Source of the DNA: Litoditis marina
Taxonomy: Eukaryota; Nematoda; Chromadorea; Rhabditida; Rhabditidae
Assembly: GCA_964036275.1 (NCBI GenBank)
Contig: OZ038434.1
Span: forward strand, 15,241,879-15,305,878
Reading direction: 5' to 3'
Length of the DNA: 64,000 bases
Translations under genes and position numbers: made by a program
Part shown: positions 23,401 to 35,500 of the stretch, piece by piece
Numbering within the stretch: position 1 is the first letter of the stretch
Layout of the letters: every line of letters begins with the position of its first letter
Notes under the pieces: model-generated
The model's input: only the letters and a program-made list of their open reading frames with translations
The model's database searches: none
Told to the model about the DNA's origin: nothing

Positions 23401-26400
23401 AAAATTTCAATTTGCATTCGAATACTTCAGGAGATCTTCCGAATGGCTTTGGCGATGGGCGCAGATCTTCACGTGGAGAACCGACAACATCTCACCCCTT
23501 TCACATTAGCAGCATTTCTAGCAAAGAAAGATGTGAGTAGAGAGATTTAATTTATTTTCAAGTCTAGTAGGTGTAACGCTCGCTCGAGAAATGAAAAGCA
23601 AGTCAACTAGTTATGTGTTTGGAAGTTTGGACACGTACACACCTAACAGCAATTCATTAACAAACAAACTATCCAGGAATAAACCTTCTTGCTAGAAAAC
23701 AGTGTAGATAGTAGTTTATATGTATTCAAAGAAAATACACTCAACTATACTTTAGCACTCTATAGTGAAAATATCTAGATGTTCGAGAAAATCATCGAAG
23801 AGGAGAGAAGTGTGAACTGGACCTATGCTGGGGTTCAATCGGCCGCCTATCCACTCGAACATTTGGACTCGATCGAACCGGCCACGGGAAAAGTAGGTTT
23901 TTCTGAAAACGAGCTGTTTTCCATCTTGCCTCATTCCCAACAGAGTATTTGTGTTTATTTGAGAATGCTTAGTGTATAGTATTCAAAAGTTCGATAACAT
24001 CCAAAGTGCTCTTGACACCACAGAGTTTGTTAAAATCAACTCAAGTTCAATTAAAAATTGTTTTTTTTTGCACATACACCAAATCTTTCGCGGTGAGTTT
24101 GTTCAGTTCATTTTCCTTCAGATTAACCGTAACTCTGCCCTAGCAATAGTGGTGTATGGTCGCCATACTTCTCATCTTCAACTACTGCCGAATCTTCTGG
24201 AACAACTGGTTCACCGAAAGTGGAACACCTATGGAAGGAGAACGTGAGCTCTTGGTGAAAACTTGGCTGTGTCTGTGGGAAAACGTTTTCTCTGTTTCAT
24301 CTCTCTTTTTCTTCATACCTCGCTCTCGCTTTCTATCTCCCTTTTCCTCTCTCTATCTTTCAACTTATTTCCTTGCCTTCCCTCTCTTTGTCCCTTGCTT
24401 TCTCTCACTCTCTTTCGTCCTTCTTCATACATTTTCAGGTATTTTCGAAATTGTGATTACACTTCCAACACTTTTCAATCATTAGTTTCCTGTTCCAGTC
24501 TATTCGGGCAGTTGTTTATGTTCTGCGTGTACTTTCTGTGTGTCATGGTCTGCTTCATGCTGCGACCGACTCCATTCGAGAGATCCGAGGGAGAAAATAC
24601 TCTCATCTGTTTCGCTCACCTCAACACATTCCCATGGAGTGAAATTAGCTGGCAAACCCTGGTTGGTGGTTATTTTAAGAGTGGAAACTCATAAAACATG
24701 TACGAAGTAACGAAGTACTCATTGTTACAGATGAAATACAACATGAATTCCCACAGCTTCGACAAAATCAGATGCTCAAACGTTTGAGCATCAGATTGAA
24801 CTTGCTGTTTGACTATTTGGTGGGAACTGGCAGAAGTGGCAGGCTTTCGCTCTAGCAATACAACCCAATTTGTTGTCTGTTTGGGGTACAATGCATAGTG
24901 GCATAAGACATTTGAATGAATTAAAAGTCATATTGGAGATAGTCAACCAAGATATCCATCGGAGAAACAGTGAGATACTTCCAGGTTTATCATATTCTGA
25001 ATATGTTCTGCGTTCTTGGAGCTTCTCTCTACCTTCTACAAATGCGAGCTCATATACGGAACGTCGGCAGAACCATGTACTTCCTCAGTTTGGTTAGTGG
25101 TGCGGAATTCGAACTGAGTGTAGTCAAAATAATATTGGAAACAGGTTTTGAAGTTTTTAACATTTTTGAAGGGACACTTTGTAAAGTTCCCTGTCAATTG
25201 CGTTAGTTTGCTGGGAGGAATCAAGTAAATTGGGAAAGCAAATTGACCACTACTTTCCCTAATACATTGTTTTGCTACTGCTACTGCATTCATCAATTTC
25301 TTTTTTCAATATACTTTTTCATCAATTCGCTTTAACTTATTATATTTTTTATTGCAGTCCGGCTTCCCTGCCAAAGCCATTTTCCTCATCTCCTGCGTCT
25401 CAATGTTGACGGCTTGTCTCCTTCGTATTTTCTGCTTCGATGAGATGGAGGACATTGTATGGGCGGTCACAGTACTACTCACGGCAGTACACTTTCTTTT
25501 TTTCTGCAGGTGAAACATTTGAGCGGTGAAACCGAAGACGGATGTGATGAACCCATAATTTGTCAGCAAAACGGACATGCATAATCTAGCTGTCAGTGTT
25601 CTTATTGCTTTTTATAGTAAGAGTATCTATTTAATTAACATTAATTGGTGACTACCTATGTCGTGCGATACGTGCTCGATGATTATAGAGAAATCAGATG
25701 AAAACCATGTAGGTCATGGATGCGCAGATCATTTCACATTGTTTTGCCCTTTGAATAGCACGGTATCTACACCACATTTTCGTTCGCAGAGGCTCAAAGT
25801 CTGTCGGTCCCTTCGTGCTTATGTTGTACAAGATAATCATCAGAGATCTAATGCGTTTCTTCCTCATCTATTTGGTCATTGTCATTGGATTCTCACAAGG
25901 TATACTAATAGCCACGTGAAACATGTTGAATACAGCAGAACTCATAAAACGTGCAATGACAAAGTGCACGATACCTCATTAGAATGTTAACTTTACGTGA
26001 CTTTTCAATTTACATAAAGTATTATGACGTTTTTGTAGTAATTACTGAAGAGGAACACCAAAACTCTAATTGTGCTAGTTTACACACAAAAATGTACTCG
26101 ACATGTTTTCACTACACAACATAGTTGGATATGTTGTTCAATTAATAACAATCCATCATACTTAAATACTTTCTGTATAATGATAAATGTATTTCCAGCT
26201 TTCTATGTGATTTTTCTTGGCTATAAAAGAGGAGATCCCGCCTACATCAGAAGTAAGAGCATCATGAGCAACGTGGCTGAATCGTATGTTCGCATGTTCA
26301 TCATGAGTCTGACTGAGTTTACTGTGTTTTTCGAGCAACTGGAAGACTGCGAACACACCGTTATCGGAAAAGTACGTTTCACTCGTTTCTTATGTTTCAT

Positions 26401-28207
26401 TACATTGGTGGTAGTTGCGAGTTTGAGAAACCGAGAATGAAGAAAAACCAGAAAAAGTGAGGCATTAAGAGCGGAAGTTGACGCATGTAATTACTTGGTA
26501 GGATTGTTTCGAATCCTTAAAATTGCCGCGAGGGTGTCTGTCTACATAACAATTAAACTGACATATCATGAAAAAGTTCCCTCGTGTAGTTGAAAAACCT
26601 TGTCTTACCATCTAACGTTTTCGACGGGCTCTGAGAGTCTTGGAAAAACTACTCAACATTTAGAGAGTCTACTTTAACTCATATTTCATTCTCAGATAAC
26701 GTTCATGATCTACATTCTCCTCGTGACTCTGCTGTTGATCAACATGCTCATCGCTATGATGACAAACACATACACGGAGGTAAGTTATTGTGAGGAATTT
26801 TCGGAGAATCCATTTCCGAGGTAGCATTAAGGATTAGTTCGACAAAATTATGACGACCTGCGTAAAATAATAATAATATTCATAACACTAAAGTGTGACA
26901 AAAAACTAAGCTCATTGAATTACCACAGTTCCACAGTTGAAAAAAATAAAATGGGTAAACAGCAGCAGAAAACTATATTCAACAATGTCTAAATGCAATA
27001 AACGCAATACTGCTCAAGACTGCTGCCAGACGAGAAAAAAATATCCTCAAAACTACGGTGTTTCTCTGCTCTCCTGCCGGAATACAAGTAGCGAAAAATG
27101 CGCAAAGCAAGAGAGGCAGGACGAGAACGAGATGTTCCGTTATATACCGTTAGTCAATTGCATAGTCACGTAAAACCTGTTAAACACAGCAGAACTCAGA
27201 AACGTGCTATTACAAAGTGCACGATGCCTGACTAGAAGGCTAACTATTCTTTTTACTTTTAGTATACTCTAACCAACGTTTTCAATTTCACGCACAAAAC
27301 ATACAATAACCACCAATACAAAAAAACTCAAAACAACCGGTTACAATAATACTGATATCAACTCAAGGTTTCGGGAAACTCATTGGAATGGCTCCGCCAG
27401 TGGTCGGCGATTATAATGATGATGGAGCAGAGTTTCGACCCATCCACAAGATTGAGATACCAGAAGGACTACAGCATCAAAATGGAAGACGGAAAGAGAA
27501 TCGCGTTGCTACTCAAAACAAGACTGAAGGGGGGTGGACGATTTCTAATCATTCAACATTCCTTAGTTGTGTCAGACTAGCCACAAAAAGTTTACAGCCA
27601 TTATAGTAACAAAAACTGTGAGAAACTGATCTCGAATTTCACAGTCCAATGTTCTTTCCTGTTTTTGATCACGACCGTCCATTCCATACTAAAAATCAAC
27701 TGGCAGTACACATGTGGGAGATAGCTGACTGAAAAACTTTTCCCCTGACACACTACCTGAGGCCCCACACAGTCACAGTGAGTATAGAATTTGTCAAACC
27801 GTTGTGGACACCGTACCATCAATTTTGTATGGGACGGGGTTTGGCGAGGTGCAGCAAATCTGTGTATCATTGGTCTACACACTCTCTCGTATATTGGCAA
27901 ACAATCAGCGACCGCTCGCCCCGTATCGCTCAACCAATTGACTTTTTTGGTGTATTCATTAAGAAAATGAAGATCATAATAACTCATTGTACCGTTATAT
28001 TGAAAAAAAAGAAGTTTTTTTTTGTTTCAGGACGAGGAGTTCAGCGACGCAAAAATTCACGCGGCGGCCGCGCGCCGTCGCTTCCGCGACGATCTGAGAC
28101 GTCGCCCGCAAGGAGCCCAATTGTCGAAGATAGCCAACTCGGGGGCCAACTATTTCAGACCAAAAAAATCCCCAACAAGACGGAATGGGAAAGTAGCACC
28201 CCAGTAG
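20418..28207 (+). CDS. TRPV channel subunit (OSM-9/OCR or Nanchung/Inactive type)
   Basis: Sensory cation channel subunit of the invertebrate TRPV class. Seventeen exons: 20418-20462, 20912-21037, 21409-21496, 22144-22236, 22506-22695, 22987-23140, 23431-23532, 23779-23892, 24122-24243, 24499-24661, 24985-25092, 25358-25509, 25790-25899, 26199-26371, 26696-26779, 27368 to about 27565, 28031-28207; about 732 residues. The start MGNTSS is an N-myristoylation-like motif. Ankyrin repeats span about 50-340, with GETVLHMGIVSEDPEIVRF, CGNFF-like CSGNFFTCDDQK, YWGEYPLSFAACL and NGNTVLHICTIHE. Membrane segments: S1 about 350-370, S2 about 400-425, S3 about 438-460, S4 about 465-487, S5 about 500-530, pore about 555-565, S6 (INMLIAMMTNTYTE) about 590-608, then a TRP-box-like EWLRQWSAII. 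The tail is basic (RPKKSPTRRNGK). The only uncertain junction is the donor at 27565 or 27568. Another acceptor (24438) would insert 20 residues before S1. Confidence 0.95.
24290..24430 (+). repeat. Polypyrimidine tract in a TRPV intron
   Basis: A C/T-rich stretch on the sense strand inside the intron between exons ending 24243 and starting 24499 (or the alternative acceptor at 24438). Short frames through it are not coding. Confidence 0.8.
25911..26012 (+). repeat. About 100-bp dispersed repeat, copy 1 (CACGTG ends)
   Basis: It starts CCACGTGAAACATGTTGAA, has a middle CAGCAGAACTCATAAAACGT and GACAAAGTGCACGAT, and ends TTAACTTTACGTGACTTTTC. The ends are imperfect inverted repeats (GTCACGTGAA/TTTACGTGAC). 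It lies in a TRPV intron. Further copies are at 27161, 42718 and 63898. Most likely a very short MITE. Confidence 0.75.
27161..27262 (+). repeat. About 100-bp dispersed repeat, copy 2
   Basis: It matches the 25911 copy throughout (AGTCACGTAAAACCTGTTAA, ACACAGCAGAACTCAG, ACAAAGTGCACGATGCCT), with more divergence at the right end. It lies in the intron before the penultimate TRPV exon. Confidence 0.7.
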
Positions 28208-28402
28208 ATACGGTGTTCTATTCGAACAGTTGTGACTTCTAATGTACAACCTTGTCAATAATTTCGAATGTACAGTGTAATGGAATGCATTACACAGTTC
28301 AATGAAAGTGTTTTCAATCCGTTCTATTGTATCAGCAATCTGCTCCAGGTTTGACCGTGAGAAAAGCAAAAACTTCAGAATGACTGTCAAAGAAATCAAA
28401 CT

Positions 28403-28609
28403 AGGGAATATCAGTCGAGTTCAAAATTTCGAGTTTTCGCGTTTTGAAAAATTTCGAGTTTTTGAGTTTTAAGAATTTTCGAGTTTTCGAGTTTTCGAGT
28501 TTGGCGAAAAATGGAGTTTTTGAGTTTTCAATTTTTAGAAAAAGATTTTCGAGTTCGACTTCGAGTTTTTCGAGTCGAGTCGAGTTTCGAGTTGGACTTG
28601 AACAACCCT
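28403..28609 (+). repeat. TTTCGAG-repeat element, third copy
   Basis: Units of TTTTCGAGTTT fill 28415-28590, and the copy ends GAACAACCCTA, the right terminus seen at 12207. The left end (CTAGGGAATATCAG) is a degenerate form of AGGGTTGTTAA. It lies between the TRPV stop and the next gene. Confidence 0.75.
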
Positions 28610-28639
28610 ACCCGCGACCTCAGTTTCCAGAGACGACCC

Positions 28640-29010
28640 TCCCTATCAAAGAAACCGTTCCGCTATAATCTGAGTTTCACGAAAAATTCAAAAAGCTCAA
28701 AAAAGTCTCTCAATGTCTTCCCACAGACTATGAAAAAACTTTCTGATAAAAAGTTTGCAAAATTTGCATAACATCGAGCAATAAAAAAGAGCACATGAAC
28801 ATTTTCACTGTGACGCACCTTGACTTGGTTCATTTACGTTTCGAGTTATCTTCAATTTTTAGTTTTTAATTGTGTTGTCGTATATGATAGAACGTTTTGA
28901 AAATATTTTTGTACTTTTATAGGCTATTTTGAGCATACCCCGTACGCAACTCCCCCATCGGTGTCATTACGTAAGCCGCTTTTCTGAGAAAACGAAACGA
29001 GATAGAGATA
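28640..29010 (+). repeat. Dispersed repeat of about 370 bp, plus-oriented copy
   Basis: From GAAACCGTTCCGCTATAATC through GTACGCAACTCCCCCATCGG to CTTTTCTGAGAAAACGAAAC this stretch matches, in reverse complement, 57405-57775 in a Cav2 intron. It starts directly after the TTTCGAG element. No coding signal is seen. It is probably a transposon fragment of unknown class. Confidence 0.75.
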
Positions 29011-29595
29011 TAAAAGTATATATTTTTGATAATGGTTTTTTATTCGCCAAAAGGTCAGCTTTGTTAAGTCACAAGTCAAAATTAGAGCGGCACAGATTCT
29101 TTAAACACGTGTTCCTGAGATGTTTGAGGCGTGAAGGGTTAGTCGGTGCCAGATGTGGACAACTATCCATTACTATCACAGCGGACCCTGTCTTTCTTTC
29201 CCACAATTATTGAACTTTATTAGTTTTGTATTATTTTGCGCATTCAAACCACACCGAAGGAGGAAATCATATGGTGTATGATGTTGAATTCGTTATACAA
29301 AATCGACTCGACCACGTTTCGCTTACGCTTTGTGACAAGAACGGGTAATGTTTAATGGAATCCCAAGTAGTGATGCTTGGGAGCAGAGATTTTCATCACG
29401 ATTATATTGGCTAGAAAACATTCATTGCTGTGCACTTACCAGGATTTCTCATGAGAAAGTGCGTTTACCTGGTGTGTGTGCCATTTTGCGGAAAATATAC
29501 CGATTGAAAATGCAGGAACATATTAACCTGACCATGAAGAAATATCACAGTATCAAACATTCTTCAAGTTTCTTTTCAAGTTTTTTTCGTTGTAG

Positions 29596-32500
29596 CAAAG
29601 CGGTACATCCTATAGCTCTGCATTATCTGAGGCACTCGTGGCTCATTGTATCCTTCATCACCCCACATTCTGAAATTCCGACGTGTTTCATTATTCATTG
29701 CCGTAAAACTGTTATTGAACGGTTGCATAGAACTTGTACTCAAATTTTCAGATTCAGAATGCATTCGCAGTTTCGTACAACTGCTCCTTTCATGGAAAAC
29801 ATACCACTCATTCGAGTATACGACACGGCTGGAACCTCTTCTGGTTAGTTATTTTCACAAATCGAAAAGTTAATCCAAATGGAACGTTGACTATCATCAG
29901 GAATTGTGTACGTTTTAGTGTACTTTCACGTATGTTTATACGTTTGCGTGATTATGTACTTTATAAGCTTTATAGCTTGTTGTTTAATTGAAGAAATGCT
30001 GTGAATGGGAATAATCTCAAGGGAAGACAGTTATGTGAAGAACCTAATTCATGCGTGACACCCGCAAATGAATAACATGTGCCATGAAGCAAAATGTGAA
30101 TCTCGTTAGCAGACAAAAACTATCCAACTCATCCATTTCCAACTAAATTGTCTACTAGAGCGAACCTTCGAAAGGGTGTTTCTTCTTTCAATTTGTTCGT
30201 TTCATTTCTATTTAAATACTAGCTATAGAGCTCAACTATTCATCTACTTATCTATTGGAGGTGGAGTTGATTGTGTTTCACACCTATCAAAATTTAGCAG
30301 TTGTGTACGTGTACAATAAGGAAAAAACCGTCGCTATCAGAAGTTCTCCCATTCTCAACATGATTTCAGCCGACTTCGTATTAATTTCACGTATTCATTT
30401 ACTTGTCTCAAAAACACGTCACTCTCTGTGTTTTGAGGAAACCCTTGGGTTACAAGTTACAACTTGATAACCATGACAGCTAGCTACACATTTCTCTCAA
30501 ATAGCTGTACATTAATTCGAGAAAGGGGAGAAGATTTGGAAAATGCTTTGAGCTATTCAATTGACACATTATGTATCACAGCTCTTCCAAATTCTATTAA
30601 AGGCTTCAATTAAACTCTTTATAACACGAATACACATTTGGAAAGCTAAGTACGTATACCTCGAGCTACTGAAGACGCAAAACTTTCGGGAATTTCCGTA
30701 CTATAACAAAAACATTCGTAGTGTATTGTTCAGCATGACTAATGACTATAATATAGCATTTTTCGAAAAAAACTGCGCCAGGCATTATTTTAGCGCGTGA
30801 AACGTTTTATGATAGTGGGAGATTGAGCTATAATTATGGTCATTCTCTATGCTGGATTCGGCGAGAAACGATGGAAGATGATACAGGTGAGTCAACATAT
30901 TCTTTCTGGAACATATTAAAGGAGACCGGAACACAACTTGAGCAGAGGTTTTGTTCCGAGCTGCTTCTAACTGTATTGAGATCGGAGAACACAAATAACT
31001 CGTATATTAGTTTGATCAGTCCACGTGACATTCACATGACAATGCCGCGCGACACGCAACGCGTCCAATCGAAAGTTGGAAACAGCAGCTTCACGAGAAA
31101 CCCTATTGCTCTTCGGTCTCCTTTAAAGTAAAATGTCAGTTGAAAGATATATATACGGTAGATGTTAGTTAGAAACGTCTAACGTCATAGAAAGCCACCT
31201 ATGTATTGTGTAGTTTGATCTTGAAACACGTCGCTGTTCACTGAATAGCAACAGATAAAACTACAAACACACCAGGATATAGTCGTCGCCAACGGAAAGG
31301 TGAGAGGGTACTGTATATCTCACTTTCCGCTGTGTACGCACACATGTCCTCAGTTCCAAAGCCTCCCAGTTATCTAATCTAATAGCACAGTGGTTAGCGC
31401 CCTGCTACGAATCTTTTGCTCGCAGGTTCGATTTCGACGCGAGACATAAGTTTATAAATTTGGCACCCACTATATAGTGAGTGGCAAATTTATAAATTTT
31501 CGTCTCTCGCTGGAATCGAACCTACGAGCAAAAGTTTGGTAGCAGGGCGGTAACCACTGCGCTATTAGAGCACATAACCGGCAAGCTTTTGAATCAAAGA
31601 TATGTCCGCGTACACAGCGGAAAGTAAGATATACAGTACCCTCCCGCCTTTCCGTTGGCGACGACTATAGGACCTCCTACACCGTCTGGGCGTTAAAAAA
31701 AGCTGTAGCATGTAGATGTCAACTCGTCAAAAGATCAGTGATTCATATATCTCAGTCGATCATTAACATTTTGCACACTATGTATCTTCTTACCACTTCA
31801 GTGATCTGCTTGGTGTAATTGTGAGTATAGTTTTATGTGGTTCAATACCAAGAGATATTTATCAAACACTGTTAATTTGAATTTGCCCAGAGCTTCAGGT
31901 TTTCTACCTGATCAATATGAGAACTCAACATAACAGCAAGAACCCATAAGAACAATAACCGCAGCGAGTAAAAGCTAGCCAAATTAGATGAATGTGAACA
32001 ACAACTGGCGAAATGAGAAAAAGGCATAGCGAATACGAATACTCACGCATATGCAAATGAAACTTCTATATGTTGTATCCTCTCGATCGCAGAGCATTTC
32101 GCTTCTTGTTTACATTTCAATACTGTTGAAAGAGAAGAACAGCGTTTGTTGAAAACGTGCCAATTAGCGAAACGTACACTAGCTACTCATTAGACCGGCG
32201 AATGATCGATCTAAGAAAAAATAACGGGTTAAAAATGTGAAATACGGTATTGTTCTTTATCTTCATAATTGTCAACAATCCCTATTTTTTGACAGTGTGA
32301 ATGAAGCGGAGAAATAGTTCAGAGTTTCAGTTTGTTTCCTTCCCACTGAGACCCGTTGGCATTGTGCCAAGATTTCCGGATGCCTACTTCTCGAAGAAAA
32401 CCTGACTATTCTAAAGAAATTTTGTTTGTGTGTTCTTATGAAACTGATCAATCGCTTACAGAAATTCACAGTTTGTCGAAAAACGACAAAGTAGTGAAAA

Positions 32501-35500
32501 ATAGACTAGAATACTCAATGGCACGCGGACAAGTCTTAGTAGGAATGAGCGGAACTATAGAACACTGCTCTCGTAGCTCCTTGGTCGTCGCTGCAACTTT
32601 TTATTCCACTCAATAACCGATCGGTTTTTGAAATGCATATTGTGTTACGTGTATACATGCATGCCTAATTAGGTGTCAGTGCACTGCTGGCTGAAGTTAT
32701 TTTGAGGAACAGTTTATTGGAACTTACGTCACTTTTATTTCCACTTGTTACTAGTTCTCGTCAATTTCACTGAAATTTCAGAAACTGGTCAAGAGAAGTT
32801 CGGAGAATTTTTATCTGAGATCTTGTTTTACATTGACAATTATCACTTTTCATCTGTATCAAATTAGGCGTTTTGTTCAATTCTGCATGAAAGTAACGTA
32901 AGTTGGCTCTGTCATGGTTTTACTACATGAGATTAGTCATTTTCCGAGCAACTGGTAAGTGATAGGCAATTTGGGCTATAGAGTGGCGGAATATCACCTA
33001 TGAGACCCAATTGGAAAGCAATTTCGGGCGAATTGAAACCCTTGGCCAGACGGCCACCCGCATAAACACCTAGATCAACTTGTTTGCTGGTCAACAAATA
33101 GATTGCCACATTCTCTCCATAACACTTTCCACTTATAAACTCGGGTTCATTCGTTTATTCGCTCATAGAGTATATTGATTTCCAATTATATATTCGGGTT
33201 CACTCGCTCGTTCACTTCTACAGTATGTGAGTTTACAATCTTTTTGAACTTCACAACCAGAAAACAATCATGTGAATCCGTCTGGATAAATCTTGACCCT
33301 CCCGGACTATGTATAAGCGTCGTTTGCGTTAGCACTACGTTAGCTCGCTACGTGTTACCCGTACTAGGCACCGTCATCAAGAAACTAGTAGAACAATTGT
33401 GCAAAAGTTTCCAGATAAAACTTCCCTTCAAACCAAAACCATTACTTTGATACGGATTGAAATTTTTATTGAGCTCACAAGTGAGCAGAATGTTTCTATT
33501 TGTGACAAAAAGTATGTGGTTTGTGATCTCTGGCGAAGTGGAATAATATCGGATGTGACTTAAAGGTGACCAAAAACTTTGTTTGACTTCCCTTTCGAAC
33601 TTTGTTGATTTTCAACGTCAACTGTGTTCAAATGCTTGGAAGAATCATTCGCTTATATAGTTTTTAGTTGTGTCTCAGCGTATGTGAGGTATGATTCCTA
33701 TTTGAATTTGCATGAATCACTATCAAAAAAACGCATACGAATGCCGACGTAACTCCTAGTGTACTGTGACATATTGTGACGTTAATAATGTCGAAATGTT
33801 AATAATGTCGAAAAATTAACTATTCGAGAAATATTTCTCTAAACGATATGAGTTGCGTGTGGGGTGTAGGCCTGATTTGAAATGTGAAACCCTTGTAACG
33901 TATCCCCGAAATGTTTCTTTCAAGGCCGGCCATTTTGGTCCAACATTTCAAAAAAGACCAAAGTTCTGCAAAAGCTTTAATGTACTGACTATCAAATAAA
34001 GTTTACACTTTTCATTGAAAGGTTGAACCAATCGCTCGAATTTTGAGAGATCAAATGTGAAATTCTCCAATAGAAATATTAATCAGAGTAGAATTCATTT
34101 CTCATAGTACTTTGCTCTCCAAAATGTGCATATCTTGCTCTTCGTGAATCCCTTTGAATCCCTCCATTTCAACCTCCCTATCTTGTCAGTGTTGAACTTT
34201 TCGTAGAATGTAGTTTTTTTTCTTGAAATACATTTGAAATGTAAAAAGTTTTGATTTTGTTTCGCTTTGTTTCACGTCACTCATAATTTTCCAATATGAT
34301 CGGAAAAATGTCTTCTCGCAGTTTCCACCTTTCTCTTAGTAGCTTCTTGCAAGCTCTACGCATCGATAACGTGTACCTCAGTTGAATGTTCCACCTCAGG
34401 CGGTAGTCTACAGTAGTTATGAACATCCCGGACTTTTTATCCTAACCTGCTCGAACGTACGCTATTTATCTGCTCGCACATCCCGCCGGAATACGATCGT
34501 CGTGAAATAGTGCGCACACCGAGAGACGCAGGATGGGATGAAGATGTCGGAATATTCCAGCCTATTGTAGCATTATTGTGTGAACGCTCCCAAATATGAT
34601 ACAATACTTTCCACTCCAGATGTGATGGTCGTTGGCCGTGCCTTCGCAAAACGTCGTCAGTCCGTCGCCCCACCCAGTGCACAGGCAGCCGCTAAGAGAC
34701 ACAGAGGTAAATTTATTTACTCTATTTTATCTTAATTGTGTTTATTGATGAACATCAACAATGAAAGTTAACGACACTTCTCCAGGACAGCTTACTATAT
34801 AAAAAAAATGTCAGACAAGGATATAGCATACAACATAGTGTATTGTATGCATACAGTATGTTTTTGACATTCATTCAACGACGACTATATTTATCGATAT
34901 TCCCAGATCATGCCGCTTTTCCGACGTATTCTGTATGAGTGTGGATACCAAAAATTATAAACTTTGTTCGACAATTACGTCACACATTTCGTAAATTTCC
35001 CACCAACTAATTATTCCCCACCGTTAGCAATTGGTTGTTGCAAGTAGGTCCTTGAAAGGCTTGATTGAATAGTCAAACCACAGAACGTTATCGGCGTCGT
35101 TTGACCCTACCTAAATCCCAAACATATTTGTGTGTTGAAGGAACTATTTGGCTATTAACTTCGGAAACATAGTTACATCCGAGACGATCCAAGTCATGTT
35201 TTTGAGTTTTTCTGAATCGAGTAGTAGTTCAGTTTGCCGAATCGACGTTTCGAAAGTAGGGGAACAATTATCAACTATGTTGTTTGTTTAAAAAAAACGC
35301 TTTTACACCCTTTTCGACAATTTACCCGGAAGGTGTTTTCATAGACATTGCTCCCTAGAGAACCAAGTAACAGCGGCCTCGGTCATTTACTTGATTAAAA
35401 TTTTGGATTGGCCTGATCGACGTTTTTTATCTCGATATTCTCCCCAATAGTCTAGGTGTTGTGCTCTCGGTCAAAAACTGAAATTAACTCCAACTTTGGG

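Noticed and set aside
27778..28399. Open frames of 154 (+) and 134 (-) codons
   Set aside because: Shadows of the last TRPV exon in other frames; they run into flanking intron and lack conserved content.
29348..29848. Single 166-codon plus-strand open frame
   Set aside because: Its content spans what look like two exons (29596-29647 and 29752-29843) whose better protein text lies in other frames. The long frame shows no splice logic.
31383..31445. tRNA gene in the left arm of the foldback
   Set aside because: A and B boxes are present, but no seven-base acceptor stem or canonical anticodon stem can be formed, and the same sequence recurs inverted 100 bases away. Treated as tRNA-derived repeat.
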